Source of the DNA: Jeongeupia chitinilytica | Lineage (GTDB): Bacteria; Pseudomonadota; Gammaproteobacteria; Burkholderiales; Chitinibacteraceae | Length of the DNA stretch: 64,000 nt | NCBI RefSeq assembly: GCF_014652315.1 | Contig: NZ_BMYO01000003.1 | Span: forward strand, 360,119 to 424,118 | Direction: 5' to 3' | Shown: piece by piece, positions 8,716 through 16,963 of the stretch | How the letters are laid out: every line of letters starts with the position of its first letter | How positions within the stretch are numbered: the first letter of the stretch is position 1 | Made by a program: the position numbers and the translations under genes | The notes under the pieces: generated by a model | Seen by the model: only the letters and a program-made list of their open reading frames with translations | Told to the model about the DNA's origin: nothing | Database searches by the model: none

Positions 8716-9285
8716 TCAGCTTGGTCGCTCGGTTTCCAGCGCCTGATAGCGGACTTCGAGAATCTCGATTTCCTCGATCCCGCCCGGCAACCGCAGCGGC
8801 ACGGAATCGCCTTCGCGTGCGCGCAACAATGCCCGTGCAACCGGCGCTGTCCAGCTGACGTAATGACGTTTCAGATCCGTCTCGTCGACACCGACGATCG
8901 AAACCGTTTCCTCGTTGCCGTCCTCGCGCAAATAGGTCACGGTCGCACCGAAAAACACCTGGTCGGTGGCCTCGCGCGCCTCGGGATCGACCACTTCGGC
9001 GTTTTCGAGCCGCTTGGTCAGAAAACGGATGCGCCGGTCGGTCTCGCGCAGCTTCTTCTTGCCGTAGATGTAGTCACCGTTCTCGGACCGATCACCGTTG
9101 CTCGCCGCCCAATTGATGACCTGGGTCAGCTCGGGACGATGTTTGGTGACCAGGTCGTGCAGCTCGGTCTTCATGCGGCGCCAGCCGCCCGGCGTCATGT
9201 AGTTCTTGCTGCCGGCCGGCACCTTCAGCTCGGCAGGCAGCTCGTCGTCGTCGCGATCGTCTTCCCTGGTGAACGCCTTGCTCAT
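8716..9285 (-). CDS. greB: Transcript cleavage factor GreB
   Basis: A 189-residue Gre factor that enters the RNA polymerase secondary channel and stimulates cleavage of backtracked RNA. The N-terminal coiled coil carries the acidic tip in NGDRSENGDYIYGKKK (64-79), the diagnostic GreA/GreB motif, and LRETDRRIRFL is GreB-like rather than GreA-like. It has an extra acidic stretch at the N-terminus (REDDRDDDE, 7-15) compared with E. coli GreB (158 aa). The gene lies 12 bp downstream of rluB and is probably co-transcribed with it. Confidence 0.93.
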   Translation of the reverse strand: MSKAFTREDDRDDDELPAELKVPAGSKNYMTPGGWRRMKTELHDLVTKHRPELTQVINWAASNGDRSENGDYIYGKKKLRETDRRIRFLTKRLENAEVVDPEAREATDQVFFGATVTYLREDGNEETVSIVGVDETDLKRHYVSWTAPVARALLRAREGDSVPLRLPGGIEEIEILEVRYQALETERPS

Positions 9286-9297
9286 GCGACCGTCCGC

Positions 9298-10398
9298 TTA
9301 TTCCTTGGCTTCACCGTTGAGCTTCAGACCCGCCCACTTCATCACGGCCAAGACCTCGGTTTCGGACAGCTCGTAGAACTGTCCACGCTTGAGGCGCCCC
9401 GGCAAGGTCAGTGCGCCGAAGCGGACGCGCATCAGTCGCGACACGGTCAGATCGAAGTGCTCGAACATCCGGCGGACCTCGCGATTGCGCCCTTCCTTGA
9501 GCACGACGCGATACCAGTGGTTCATCCCTTCGCCGCCTTGTGCCTCGATATGGGTGAACCTGGCCGGACCGTCATCGAGCTCGATGCCTTTGCGCAACTG
9601 CGCAATCTGATCGTCGGTCAGCTCGCCGAGCACCCGAACCGCGTATTCGCGCTCCATTTCGAAGCGCGGATGTGTCATCCGGTTGGCAAGATCACCCGAG
9701 GTCGTGAAGATCAGCAACCCGCTGGTGTTGAAGTCGAGACGACCGACGGCGACCCACTTGCTCGACGACAGGCGCGGCAGACGATCGAACACGGTGACGC
9801 GCCCTTGCGGGTCGTCACGGGTGACGAGTTCGCCTTCCTGCTTGTGGTACAGCACCACGCGAGCGAGGCGGTCCTGCCAGCGCATCGTCACCCGCTTGCC
9901 GTCAACCCGCACGTCGTCGCCCTGTTTCACCCGCGACCCGAGTTCGGCGATCTTGCCGTTGACGCTGACGCGACCGGCGGCAATCAGCTCTTCCATATCG
10001 CGGCGCGAGCCGACACCGCTGTACGCCAGTGCTTTTTGCAGGCGCTCCTCCCCGACCTGGGCCGAGGTCAGCCGTTTGGCGCGCAGCTGCTTCTGCACCG
10101 CGACCTCATGCTGCGATCCGGCGCGCTGCTTCATGCGCTTGGCCTTGGTCACGACATCCCGGCCGCCACGTGGTGCTTCAGCTTCGGCACTGCGACGCTC
10201 GGCACCGGCTGTTGCCGAACGCGCCTGACCGAACGCCTGCCCCGGCGTTACCCCCCGTGGCTTGCGGCCGCTGACGAACTCGTCGCCGGTGCGCGGCGCA
10301 GCATCCTTGTTGCGGCTTGCAAGCCCGGCACGCTGCTGGCCGGCCGCCTTCTGTTCGCGAATCGCCGGCTGAGGGCGACGGGCACGGGTGGTTTTCAT
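9298..10398 (-). CDS. rluB: 23S rRNA pseudouridine synthase, RluB type
   Basis: A 366-residue enzyme with an S4 RNA-binding domain (about 116-165) and an RsuA/RluB-family catalytic domain with the nucleophile D222 in VGRLDFNTSGLL. RluB modifies position 2605 of 23S rRNA in E. coli. The specificity is assigned by resemblance to RluB, and RluE/RluF-like activity is not excluded. Unusually, the first 112 residues are a basic, low-complexity extension rich in K, R, A, G and Q with no visible domain, probably an RNA-binding tail. It lies 12 bp upstream of greB. Confidence 0.88.
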   Translation of the reverse strand: MKTTRARRPQPAIREQKAAGQQRAGLASRNKDAAPRTGDEFVSGRKPRGVTPGQAFGQARSATAGAERRSAEAEAPRGGRDVVTKAKRMKQRAGSQHEVAVQKQLRAKRLTSAQVGEERLQKALAYSGVGSRRDMEELIAAGRVSVNGKIAELGSRVKQGDDVRVDGKRVTMRWQDRLARVVLYHKQEGELVTRDDPQGRVTVFDRLPRLSSSKWVAVGRLDFNTSGLLIFTTSGDLANRMTHPRFEMEREYAVRVLGELTDDQIAQLRKGIELDDGPARFTHIEAQGGEGMNHWYRVVLKEGRNREVRRMFEHFDLTVSRLMRVRFGALTLPGRLKRGQFYELSETEVLAVMKWAGLKLNGEAKE

Positions 10399-10427
10399 GG
10401 TGATCTGTAATCCGGGAATAACAGGCG

Positions 10428-10433
10428 ATTATA
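10428..10433 (-). promoter_or_regulatory. Likely -10 box of rluB-greB
   Basis: On the minus strand a perfect TATAAT (rc of ATTATA) lies about 30 bases upstream of the rluB ATG. A weak -35 candidate, TGATGG, lies 17 bases further upstream. The region between the terminator at 10476-10500 and the rluB start is the only place for this promoter. Confidence 0.55.
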
Positions 10434-10467
10434 TCGCGGACAGCCCAAGCCCATCACACTTGCGTCC

Positions 10468-10500
10468 AAAACAAACAGGGCCGCTTGCAAAGCGGCCCTG
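10468..10500 (-). terminator. Rho-independent terminator of the 146-aa gene
   Basis: A perfect 11-bp stem CAGGGCCGCTT / AAGCGGCCCTG with a 3-base loop, followed on the minus strand by TTTGTTTT. It lies 20 bp after the stop of the unknown gene at 10521-10961 and insulates rluB from it. Confidence 0.9.
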
Positions 10501-10520
10501 CGGCTTCAGGCGATCGTGGC

Positions 10521-10961
10521 TCAGGCCTCGGTAAAGAACGCAATGCTGCCAAGGCTGGTCAGCCCCAGATTGAAATGCTGGGATTTGAAACGCTCGGTGT
10601 CCCGCAGCTCGGCCTTGCGGAGGATCTCGAACAGCAGCTCAACCTCCTTGAACATTTTCAGGACGCGGGTATCGCCGTTGAGCCGTGTTTCGATGGACGC
10701 CTTGTCGGCATGCTCGCTGGCCACGACGATGTGCCCCGCCTCACCGCCGACGAACTGCACGGCCGGCGGAATCCGCACACCGATCGCGTCGAGGTGTGCG
10801 GTGATCTCGTCACCCAAGTTCTTCAGTTCGGAGGTCGCCTTGTTGCGGACATCGGTCAGACGGAACGTTTCCGCATTCGGATCGATTCCGAGAAACCGTG
10901 CGATGCCCTCATCGATATCCCACTGGTCGTTCTCTGCCTGCCCATTCTGTACGGCTTCCAC
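10521..10961 (-). CDS. Uncharacterised 146-aa soluble protein
   Basis: I do not recognise a family. It starts at a GTG preceded by AGGAG with 8-base spacing, and its length and clear terminator mark it as a real gene. It has no signal peptide or membrane segment. The composition is mixed alpha/beta: an acidic N-terminus, a helical region around 40-60 (KATSELKNLGDEITAHLDAIG), a beta-like segment PPAVQFVGGEAGHIVVAS at about 65-82 and a long helix RVLKMFKEVELLFEILRKAELRD at about 99-121. It stands alone between mutS and rluB with its own promoter region (10962-11062) and terminator, so it is expressed as a single gene. Confidence 0.7.
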   Translation of the reverse strand: MEAVQNGQAENDQWDIDEGIARFLGIDPNAETFRLTDVRNKATSELKNLGDEITAHLDAIGVRIPPAVQFVGGEAGHIVVASEHADKASIETRLNGDTRVLKMFKEVELLFEILRKAELRDTERFKSQHFNLGLTSLGSIAFFTEA

Positions 10962-11062
10962 GTTGTTGCTCCTCGTTGCGTTCGCTACTGGATATGTTTT
11001 TAGCTTAGTCGGGCGAACGATTCATTTTGGCCTGGTTGTGAATTTGAACTTTAGTTCGTCAA

Positions 11063-13582
11063 TCAGAGCATTGCCTTGAGCTCGAACAAAAGCTGTAGTG
11101 CGGCGCGCGGGCTCAAGTCATCGGGATCGATCCCTGCGATTTTTTCGACGAGCGGATGATCTTCGGGTTCCGCCACCGGCTCAACCGGCACACTGAACAG
11201 GTCCCCTTGCTGCGCATGACCCGGACTGGACTGCTCAAGTTCCGCCAGCTTGCGCTTGGCCTGACGAATGACTTCGCGCGGCACGCCGGCGAGCTGTGCC
11301 ACGGCCACGCCATAACTTTGCGACGCCGGCCCTTCCTGTACCGCATGCAGGAAGACGATGCGGTCCTTGTGCTCGACCGCATCAAGATGGACGTTGGCGA
11401 CCATTGCGTAGTCCTGCGCCAGCCTTGTGAGCTCGAAGTAGTGCGTGGCAAACAGGGTATACGCGCGACTCTTCTCGATCAGTTGCCGGGCAATCGCCCA
11501 CGCCAGCGCCAGCCCGTCGAAAGTCGACGTTCCGCGCCCCACTTCGTCCATCAGCACCAGACTGTGCTCGCTGGCGTTGTTGAGGATGTTCGCGGTTTCG
11601 GTCATTTCAACCATGAAGGTCGAGCGGCCGCCAGCCAGGTCGTCCGAAGCGCCGATCCGGGTGAAGATGCGGTCGACACGACCGATCACTGCGCTCGTTG
11701 CCGGGACGTAGCTGCCGACATGCGCCAGCAGCACGATCAGCGCCACCTGGCGCATGTAGGTCGATTTACCGCCCATGTTCGGTCCGGTGATCAGCAGCAG
11801 CTTGCGCATCGCGCCAAACGTCACCCCGTTCGGGATGAAGTCGTCGATCTGCGCTTCGACCACCGGATGACGACCGGCATCAATGTCGATGCGGACGTCG
11901 TCGACAAACTCGGGGGCCACATAGCCGCGGGTCTGTGCATGACCGGCGAGGCAGGCCAGCACATCCACCGTCGCAACGGCCTGCGCAGCGAGACGCAGGC
12001 TGGCCAGTTGCGGCTGCAGACTGTCGAGCAGCGCATCGAACAGCTGTTTCTCCAGCGCCAGCGCCCGGTCCTGCGCTGACAGCGCCTTTTCCTCGAACGC
12101 TTTCAGTTCCGGCGTGATGTAGCGCTCGGCGTTCTTCATCGTCTGCCGGCGCCGGTATTCCGGCGGCACCTTGTCGACGTTGGCATTGCCGATTTCGATG
12201 AAGAAACCGGCGACGCGGTTGTATTCGACCCGCAAGGTCGGAATGCCGGTCCGCTCGCGTTCGAGCAATTCCATTCTTTGCAGGTATTCGCCGCAGTTGG
12301 CCTGGATGCCGCGGAGCTCGTCGAGCTCGGCCGAATAGCCGTCGGCGATCACCCCGCCCTCCCGCAGCACCACGGACGGTTCCGGCTGGACCGCACCGGC
12401 AAGCAGGGCATGGATTTCGGCATCGGGCAGCAGTGCCTGCGACAGCCCGGCAAAGAACGCGGTCTGCGGCAATGCGTCGCGCAATGCCGGCAGCAAGGCA
12501 AGGCTGTCACGCAGACTGGACAAATCGCGCGGGCGGGCGCTGCGCAGTGCAATCCGCGCGGCAATCCGTTCGATGTCGGCAACGCCGCTCAGTGTTTCCT
12601 GCAAGGGTGCGCTGGCACCGGTGTCCAGCAGCGCACTGATCGCCGCCTGCCGCTCGAGAATCGCCGCGTGCTGACGCAAGGGGTGATGCAGCCAGTGCCG
12701 CAGCGTCCGCGACCCCATGCTGGTTGCACACTGGTCAAGCAGCGAGAACAGCGTCGGTGCCGCCTCGCCGCGTATGGTTTCGGTCAGTTCGAGATTGCGT
12801 CGTGTCGCCGGATCGAGCTCGATGTACTGACTGGCATGTTCGACGCGCAATCCGGCCAGCGCCGGCAGGACGCCGCCTTGTGTCGTCCGCACGTACTCGA
12901 GCAACGCACCGGCCCCTCCGATTGCCAGCATGTCGTCAGCCACGCCGAAACCGGCCAGATCGTGCGTTGCAAAGTGGCGCGTCAGCGCGCGAATCGCGCT
13001 GTCGCGATCGAACTGCCAAGGCGGCATTTGCCGTACCGGTACACCGAGCGTGTCGAACAGCGCCAGCCCGGTGTCGCTCGAGATAACGACTTCGGCCGGC
13101 CGCAGTCGCTCGAGTTCGGTCGGCAGGCGCTCGACGTCGGTATCCATCAGCGCGAAATCGCCGGATGCCAGCGACAACCAGGCCAGCCCCAGCCGGCCTT
13201 TCAGCGCGACAACCCCCAGTAGCCGGTTTTCCTGCTTGTCATCGAGCAGGGCCGCATCGGTCAGTGTTCCCGGCGTCACCACCCGCACGACCTTGCGTTC
13301 GAGCGGCCCCTTGGTCGTCGCCGGATCACCGAACTGCTCGCAGATCGCCACCGACTCGCCCAGTCTGACCAGCCTGGCCAGGTAACCCTCGCAGGCGTGA
13401 TACGGAATCCCGGCCATCTTGATCGGCTGGCCGGCGCTCTGGCCACGGGTCGTCAGGGTAATGTCGAGCAGCTTCGACGCCTTGACCGCATCGTCGTAGA
13501 ACAGCTCGTAAAAGTCGCCCATCCGGTAGAAAACCAGCTTGTCCGGATGGTCGGCCTTGAGCCGAAGGTACTGCGCCATCAT
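11063..13582 (-). CDS. mutS: DNA mismatch repair ATPase MutS
   Basis: An 839-residue mismatch-recognition protein. Near the start, the mismatch-reading motif is F24-Y25-E26 in GDFYELF. The C-terminal ATPase has Walker A GPNMGGKS at 600-607, Walker B LVLMDE near 676-681, the STFDGLALAWA segment and ATHYFEL. The C-terminal tail is of the normal tetramerisation type. The exact start is uncertain: ATG-ATG at 13582/13579 has only a distant AAAGAG. An in-frame TTG at 13597 (five residues longer, as in relatives that begin a few residues before PMM) or an ATT further upstream behind GGAAAA would also fit. The gene is divergent from the SRAP gene. Confidence 0.96.
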   Translation of the reverse strand: MMAQYLRLKADHPDKLVFYRMGDFYELFYDDAVKASKLLDITLTTRGQSAGQPIKMAGIPYHACEGYLARLVRLGESVAICEQFGDPATTKGPLERKVVRVVTPGTLTDAALLDDKQENRLLGVVALKGRLGLAWLSLASGDFALMDTDVERLPTELERLRPAEVVISSDTGLALFDTLGVPVRQMPPWQFDRDSAIRALTRHFATHDLAGFGVADDMLAIGGAGALLEYVRTTQGGVLPALAGLRVEHASQYIELDPATRRNLELTETIRGEAAPTLFSLLDQCATSMGSRTLRHWLHHPLRQHAAILERQAAISALLDTGASAPLQETLSGVADIERIAARIALRSARPRDLSSLRDSLALLPALRDALPQTAFFAGLSQALLPDAEIHALLAGAVQPEPSVVLREGGVIADGYSAELDELRGIQANCGEYLQRMELLERERTGIPTLRVEYNRVAGFFIEIGNANVDKVPPEYRRRQTMKNAERYITPELKAFEEKALSAQDRALALEKQLFDALLDSLQPQLASLRLAAQAVATVDVLACLAGHAQTRGYVAPEFVDDVRIDIDAGRHPVVEAQIDDFIPNGVTFGAMRKLLLITGPNMGGKSTYMRQVALIVLLAHVGSYVPATSAVIGRVDRIFTRIGASDDLAGGRSTFMVEMTETANILNNASEHSLVLMDEVGRGTSTFDGLALAWAIARQLIEKSRAYTLFATHYFELTRLAQDYAMVANVHLDAVEHKDRIVFLHAVQEGPASQSYGVAVAQLAGVPREVIRQAKRKLAELEQSSPGHAQQGDLFSVPVEPVAEPEDHPLVEKIAGIDPDDLSPRAALQLLFELKAML

Positions 13583-13795
13583 CGGCGTATGATTCAACTC
13601 TTTGTTTTTAATGGCGCTTTTTTCCAACGTCTGATACCTGTCCGAAACTCGTGTGCTTTGGTCCGTGATTTTACCTTGAGGATGAACGTTCGCACGGCAG
13701 AAAGTCGCTGCAGCGGCAGGCAAGCTTGCGTATCGTTGAACGCATGCCGGACCGCCCGTGGACCGTGCACTCTTCGACGTTTGCCCGCCCCGCTT
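13583..13795. promoter_or_regulatory. Divergent promoter region, mutS / SRAP gene
   Basis: A 213-bp gap between the mutS start and the plus-strand SRAP gene. It must hold both promoters and is T-rich near mutS. I see no convincing boxes and no SOS (LexA-type CTG-N10-CAG) site by eye. Confidence 0.35.
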
Positions 13796-14449
13796 ATGTG
13801 CGTCAACTTTCTGCCCACGCCACCGACCATCCTGCCTCAGCGTTTCGCCACCCCCGACCCGTTCGGTGAATGGCAGGACGAGGTCTGGCAGGACTATTCC
13901 GCCCCGATCATCATCCAGGGCGACGACGGTCAACGTCAGGCACTGCTGGCGAACTACGGCATGATTCCCAGACGCAAGATTCCGGCCGGCGCCGCGCATT
14001 TCAGCACCATGAACGCCAGGACGGAGACGGTCGACCGCAAACGCTCCTACCGGACAGCCTGGCTGAAGGGCTATCGCTGCCTGATTCCGATGACGGCATT
14101 CTTCGAGCCGTGCTACGAGAGCGGCCGGGCCGAGCGGATGCGGATCGGCATGGCCGACGGCGAACCGTTTGCCGTTGCCGGCATCTGGCGCCCCTGGAAG
14201 GAAGACAACGGCAGCCATTCGTTCAGCTTCTCGCAGCTGACGATCAACGCCGACCACCATCCGCTGATGAATCGGATGCACCGGCCCGGTGACGAGAAAC
14301 GCTCGCTGGTCATCGTTCCGGCGTGCGACTACGACGAATGGCTGAACTGCGCCGACCCGGCCGAAGCCCGCCGCTACCTACGCGATTTTCCGGCCGAACG
14401 GATGCGGGCCACGGGCAATCCGCCCCGCCAGGCGTCGCTGCTCGGGTGA
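13796..14449 (+). CDS. SRAP-domain protein (YedK/HMCES type)
   Basis: A 217-residue protein of the SOS response-associated peptidase family. The catalytic Cys follows the initiator Met (MCVNF), the active-site Glu is in TAFFEPCYE and the conserved His is in the DHHPLMNRMH segment. The family forms a covalent thiazolidine cross-link with abasic sites in single-stranded DNA and protects them. I chose the ATG at 13796 because it places Cys at position 2, which the chemistry requires. It sits divergent to mutS, a fitting DNA-repair neighbour. Confidence 0.92.
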   Translation: MCVNFLPTPPTILPQRFATPDPFGEWQDEVWQDYSAPIIIQGDDGQRQALLANYGMIPRRKIPAGAAHFSTMNARTETVDRKRSYRTAWLKGYRCLIPMTAFFEPCYESGRAERMRIGMADGEPFAVAGIWRPWKEDNGSHSFSFSQLTINADHHPLMNRMHRPGDEKRSLVIVPACDYDEWLNCADPAEARRYLRDFPAERMRATGNPPRQASLLG

Positions 14450-14535
14450 GAAACACCATCAAGCGATGCCCGGGCATCACGCTTTGCGGCAAAATGCGGC
14501 CCTCGCGCCACTAACGACCCCTCCCGCACGTCGAC

Positions 14536-15153
14536 ATGGACAGCCACAACCGCCGTCGCCTCAAGCAGCTCAAGAAGCAGTTGCAGGCCATTGCAACGCC
14601 GATCAAGGCACCGCCCCCGTCCGCCCCCGACGACCACACGCTGTTCATGCAAGCCGTGCGCGGCAGCACCCCGTTGCAACACGCTCCGCGCCACCCGCAT
14701 CCTGCAGCACCACCCAGCCCGTGGCCGAAACAGCAACCGGCCGAGCTCGCCTCGGGCACCGAAGCAATGAGCGATTACTGGCCGTGGGACGAGCTGGCTG
14801 CGGGTGAAGAACTGCTCTACCTGCGCCCCGGTCAGAAGCTCGACACGCTCAAGAAGCTCCGTCGCGGTCACTGGCTGACCCAGGCCGAACTCGACCTGCA
14901 CGGTTTTGACAGCGAGGCCGCCCGACAGCAGGTTGCCGAATTTCTGCATGCGGCACAGCAGACGCACCGGCGCTGCGTGCGCATCATCCACGGCAAGGGC
15001 TTGAGCTCGAAAAACGGCGAGCCGGTGCTGAAGCACAAACTGCGCAACTGGCTGGTCCAGCGCGATGAAGTGCTTGCCTTCAGTCAGGCGCGACCCGCCG
15101 ACGGTGGCAGTGGCGCGGTACTGGTGCTGCTGAAAACACGGCGCCACCACTGA
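14536..15153 (+). CDS. Smr-domain protein (SmrA-like nuclease)
   Basis: A 205-residue protein with a C-terminal Smr domain: the ELDLHGFDSEAA motif at about 117-128 and the IIHGKG motif at about 151-156, followed by VLKHKLRNWL. Smr domains bind or nick nucleic acids. The N-terminal 70 residues are basic and proline-rich, then comes a short conserved segment with YLRPGQ that is also seen in E. coli SmrA/YdaL-type proteins. The cellular role is not established. The gene ends inside the left arm of a strong inverted repeat (15140-15181). Confidence 0.85.
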   Translation: MDSHNRRRLKQLKKQLQAIATPIKAPPPSAPDDHTLFMQAVRGSTPLQHAPRHPHPAAPPSPWPKQQPAELASGTEAMSDYWPWDELAAGEELLYLRPGQKLDTLKKLRRGHWLTQAELDLHGFDSEAARQQVAEFLHAAQQTHRRCVRIIHGKGLSSKNGEPVLKHKLRNWLVQRDEVLAFSQARPADGGSGAVLVLLKTRRHH

Positions 15154-15192
15154 ACTTCACGCTCGCTTAACTGGTGGCGCCTAGTGTTTTCG
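15140..15192 (+). terminator. Terminator overlapping the end of the smr gene
   Basis: A perfect 10-bp inverted repeat, GGCGCCACCA (15140-15149) and TGGTGGCGCC (15172-15181), separated by 22 bases and followed by TAGTGTTTTCG. The left arm lies within the last codons of the smr gene. The loop is long, so efficiency is uncertain. It separates smr from the arn operon. Confidence 0.6.
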
Positions 15193-15263
15193 ATTATGTT
15201 ACGCCCCTGCCAGACCGTGACAGGCTCACGACAACTTAAATTCAATTCCAACCGGACCCGTGC

Positions 15264-16937
15264 ATGACCGATTTCGCCAACAAGCGCTGGCCCAAATGGC
15301 TGATGCTCATTTCGTTTGCCGTACTGTGGTTCAGCACGCTGGGCTATCGCAAACTGATTTCCCCCGATGAAGGCCGCTACGCCGAAATCGGACGCGAAAT
15401 GCTGACCAGTGGCGACTGGCTGACACCCCGGCTCAATGGCATCAAGTATTTCGAAAAGCCGATCCTGCAGTACTGGGCCACGGCGACCAACTTCAAGCTG
15501 TTCGGCGAAACCGAGTTTGCCGCGCGCCTCTGGCCGGGGCTGACCGGCTTCATCGCGGTGATTGCACTGTACTTCACCGCCAAGCGCCTGTTCCGCCGCA
15601 AACCCGACGCCGAAACGCGTGCAATCGGCGCGTCGGTGATTCTGGCCAGCAGCCTGTGGTGGATCGGCAACGGCCACTTCCTGACACTCGACATGGGCGT
15701 CTCCTGCTTTCTGTCCATTGCGCTGTTTGCTTTCGTCTGGGCGCAACAGGACGACGCGACGCCGACCGAAAACCGCAACGCCATGCTCGTGGCCTGGGGG
15801 GCGATTGCACTGGCGATCATGTCCAAAGGGCTGATCGGCCTCGTTTTCCCCGGCGGCACACTGGTCATTTACTCGCTATGGACCCGTGACTGGAAGCCGT
15901 GGGCGCGGATGCACTTCATCAAGGGCATTGCACTGCTGCTGCTGATTGCCGCGCCCTGGTTCGTAATGGTCTCGCGCGCCAACCCGGAGTTCGCACACTT
16001 CTTCTTCATTCACGAGCACTTCCAGCGCTTCGCCACCGACCAGGCCCGCCGCGAAGGCGCGTGGTACTACTTCGTACCGATCCTGATCGTCGGCCTGCTG
16101 CCGTGGACCGCCCTGCTGCCGCAAACGCTTCGTGCCGGCTGGCAGGCCAGCAACGCGCAGCGCTTCCAGCCACAGCGCTTCCTGCTGGTCTGGGCCGCGC
16201 TGATCTTCCTGTTCTTCTCGAAGTCGCAGTCGAAACTGCCGTCCTACATCCTGCCGATGTTCCCGGCACTTGCACTGCTGGCCGGATTCGTGCTGACCGA
16301 CCTGCGCCGCCGCAGCTGGTTGTGGCTGAGCGGCACGATGCTGGCTCTCGGCGTCGTGCTGATGGCCGCGGTACCGGTCATTGCCGCCAAGGGCAGCGAC
16401 AAGACCCCGCAGATCTACAACGCGGCGTTTTCCGAATGGGCCCTGGCGGGCGGCATCGTCATCACCGTACTCGCGGCAGTCGCGTTGTGGAGCGCCTTGC
16501 GCCGACGCTTCGACATTACGCTGATCGTACTGGCCGCGACCGGACTGGTCGGCGCACAGATTCCGATGCTGGGGCACAACGAATTTGCCGAAACCAATTC
16601 CAGCTACCATCTGATCGAGACGATCAAGCCGCAGCTGAAGCCCGGCAGCACGGTGTACATGTATCACTACTATGATCAGACGGTACCGTTCTACCTGAAG
16701 CGTCCGGTGCAGCTGGTCGAGTACGGCGACGAATTCACGCTCGGCCAGCAGCAGGAGCCGGACAAGAAAATGAGCAACGAAGTCTTCCTGCAGCACTGGC
16801 ACAACGACCCGGCACCGGTAGCGATCACCAATCCGGACCGCTTCCGCGAACTGCAACAGCAGGGTCTGGCAATGCAGATCATCGCCAGCGATCCGCGCCG
16901 CATCGTCATCACCCGCCCCGCTTCGGCCTCGAACTGA
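15264..16937 (+). CDS. arnT: Lipid A 4-amino-4-deoxy-L-arabinose transferase ArnT (GT83)
   Basis: A 557-residue multi-spanning inner-membrane glycosyltransferase (about 12-13 TM helices). Early in the protein, the periplasmic loop carries the DEGRYAEIGREM motif (about 35-46), with the catalytic acid typical of ArnT/PMT enzymes. ArnT moves L-Ara4N from undecaprenyl phosphate to lipid A, lowering the negative charge and giving polymyxin resistance. The last 130 residues are a soluble periplasmic domain. It is the first gene of the arn cluster; arnB follows after 26 bp. The 80-bp region upstream is the operon promoter region, but I see no clear PmrA box. Confidence 0.88.
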   Translation: MTDFANKRWPKWLMLISFAVLWFSTLGYRKLISPDEGRYAEIGREMLTSGDWLTPRLNGIKYFEKPILQYWATATNFKLFGETEFAARLWPGLTGFIAVIALYFTAKRLFRRKPDAETRAIGASVILASSLWWIGNGHFLTLDMGVSCFLSIALFAFVWAQQDDATPTENRNAMLVAWGAIALAIMSKGLIGLVFPGGTLVIYSLWTRDWKPWARMHFIKGIALLLLIAAPWFVMVSRANPEFAHFFFIHEHFQRFATDQARREGAWYYFVPILIVGLLPWTALLPQTLRAGWQASNAQRFQPQRFLLVWAALIFLFFSKSQSKLPSYILPMFPALALLAGFVLTDLRRRSWLWLSGTMLALGVVLMAAVPVIAAKGSDKTPQIYNAAFSEWALAGGIVITVLAAVALWSALRRRFDITLIVLAATGLVGAQIPMLGHNEFAETNSSYHLIETIKPQLKPGSTVYMYHYYDQTVPFYLKRPVQLVEYGDEFTLGQQQEPDKKMSNEVFLQHWHNDPAPVAITNPDRFRELQQQGLAMQIIASDPRRIVITRPASASN

Positions 16938-16963
16938 CCGAAACGAAACGACCGAGACCCACC

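Noticed and set aside
13583..14281. The mutS frame continuing upstream for 230 codons
   Set aside because: It runs antisense through the SRAP gene and the promoter region, and MutS homology begins only at about 13582-13597.
15182..15263. A PmrA-type box (CTTAA repeats) upstream of arnT
   Set aside because: Only one CTTAA half-site is visible at about 15234; the second half-site at the required spacing is missing.
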